64,000 nt of DNA from assembly GCA_963576725.1 (NCBI GenBank), contig OY755237.1, forward strand, positions 58,627,805 to 58,691,804. The letters are read 5' to 3'. This document shows positions 63,828 to 64,000 of the stretch, piece by piece; positions within the stretch are counted from its first letter, which is position 1, and each line of letters begins with the position of its first letter. The notes beneath the pieces were generated by a model. It made no database searches, had not been told where the DNA came from, and saw nothing but the letters and a program-made list of their open reading frames with translations. The position numbers and the translations under genes are program-made. This DNA is from Azorinus chamasolen (lineage: Eukaryota > Mollusca > Bivalvia > Cardiida > Solecurtidae).

Positions 63828-63965
63828 TGACGTGCTCCCGGTGTTCATGAGGTTATGCAACGCATAGCTTTACGAGCAAAGATTCACGTGAAGCCCTTCG
63901 GGCTTCACTAACTTTGCTCGTAAAGCTATGCGTTGCATAACCTCATGAACACCGGGAGCACGTCA
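63828..63965. repeat. 138 bp palindrome with 54 bp perfect arms
   Basis: The arm from TGACGTGCTCCCGGTGTTC to TTTACGAGCAAAG (63828-63881) is repeated in exact inverse at 63912-63965. The 30-base centre holds a second hairpin, GTGAAGCCC TTC GGGCTTCAC (63888-63908). After it, ATATTATATAATATTATATAATA of the array type resumes to the window end. Confidence 0.9.
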
Positions 63966-64000
63966 TTCATTTTTTAAATATTATATAATATTATATAATA

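Overview
The window looks like repeat-dense nuclear DNA of a eukaryote, most likely an invertebrate animal and plausibly a bivalve or other mollusc. It is AT-rich and shows no operons or bacterial signals. It carries 5'-truncated non-LTR retrotransposons, tRNA-derived sequences and dozens of short foldback (MITE-like) elements. I find no host protein-coding gene I can name. Nearly every longer reading frame is explained by a mobile element or a tandem repeat. The organism assignment is inference from repeat style.

Decayed coding sequence: a reverse-transcriptase-related retroelement fragment (9335-9868); a 3 kb LINE with endonuclease, RT and zinc-finger remnants (11787-14828); a second, opposite-strand RT fragment against its tail (14828-15062); a Tc1-like transposase remnant (about 19545-20240, minus strand); and a LINE C-terminal fragment inside a foldback element (55623-56904). 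RNA-type features are a tRNA-derived SINE (11215-11510, minus) and a tRNA-like sequence with anticodon GAA (58903-58975). One short frame with a signal-peptide-like start and a cysteine-rich tail (25572-25805) is the only weak candidate for a host gene.

Non-autonomous DNA elements dominate. One set has ends of the form TACAGTAAAACC...GGTTTTACTGTA with TA at the borders (Tc1/mariner, pogo/Tigger-like style; named F1-F5 here). A second set has TTAACCCTTT...AAAGGGTTAA ends (piggyBac-like style; named B1-B7 here). Further foldbacks are C (AT-rich arms with a GAGTCTGAG core), D (CCATGGTGTG arms) and G (GTCCCTACA ends). Elements are nested in one another, and five nestings in F2-type elements fall at a TTAA whose unoccupied form is seen in other copies.

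The most striking pattern is modular: families with unrelated termini share the same hairpin apex, GCTCCTNNAGGAGC, and several share the next layer of arm as well. Other unusual structures are a 1237 bp element with 8-bp satellite arrays inside its inverted repeats and a 6-bp target duplication (41858-43094), a 741 bp element packed with ACGTT motifs (44960-45700), a 156-bp higher-order tandem repeat (20470-21200), a 22-bp minisatellite (50590-51795), an array of roughly 840-860 bp units containing hairpins (60931-63320), and a perfect 54-bp-arm palindrome near the right end (63828-63965).
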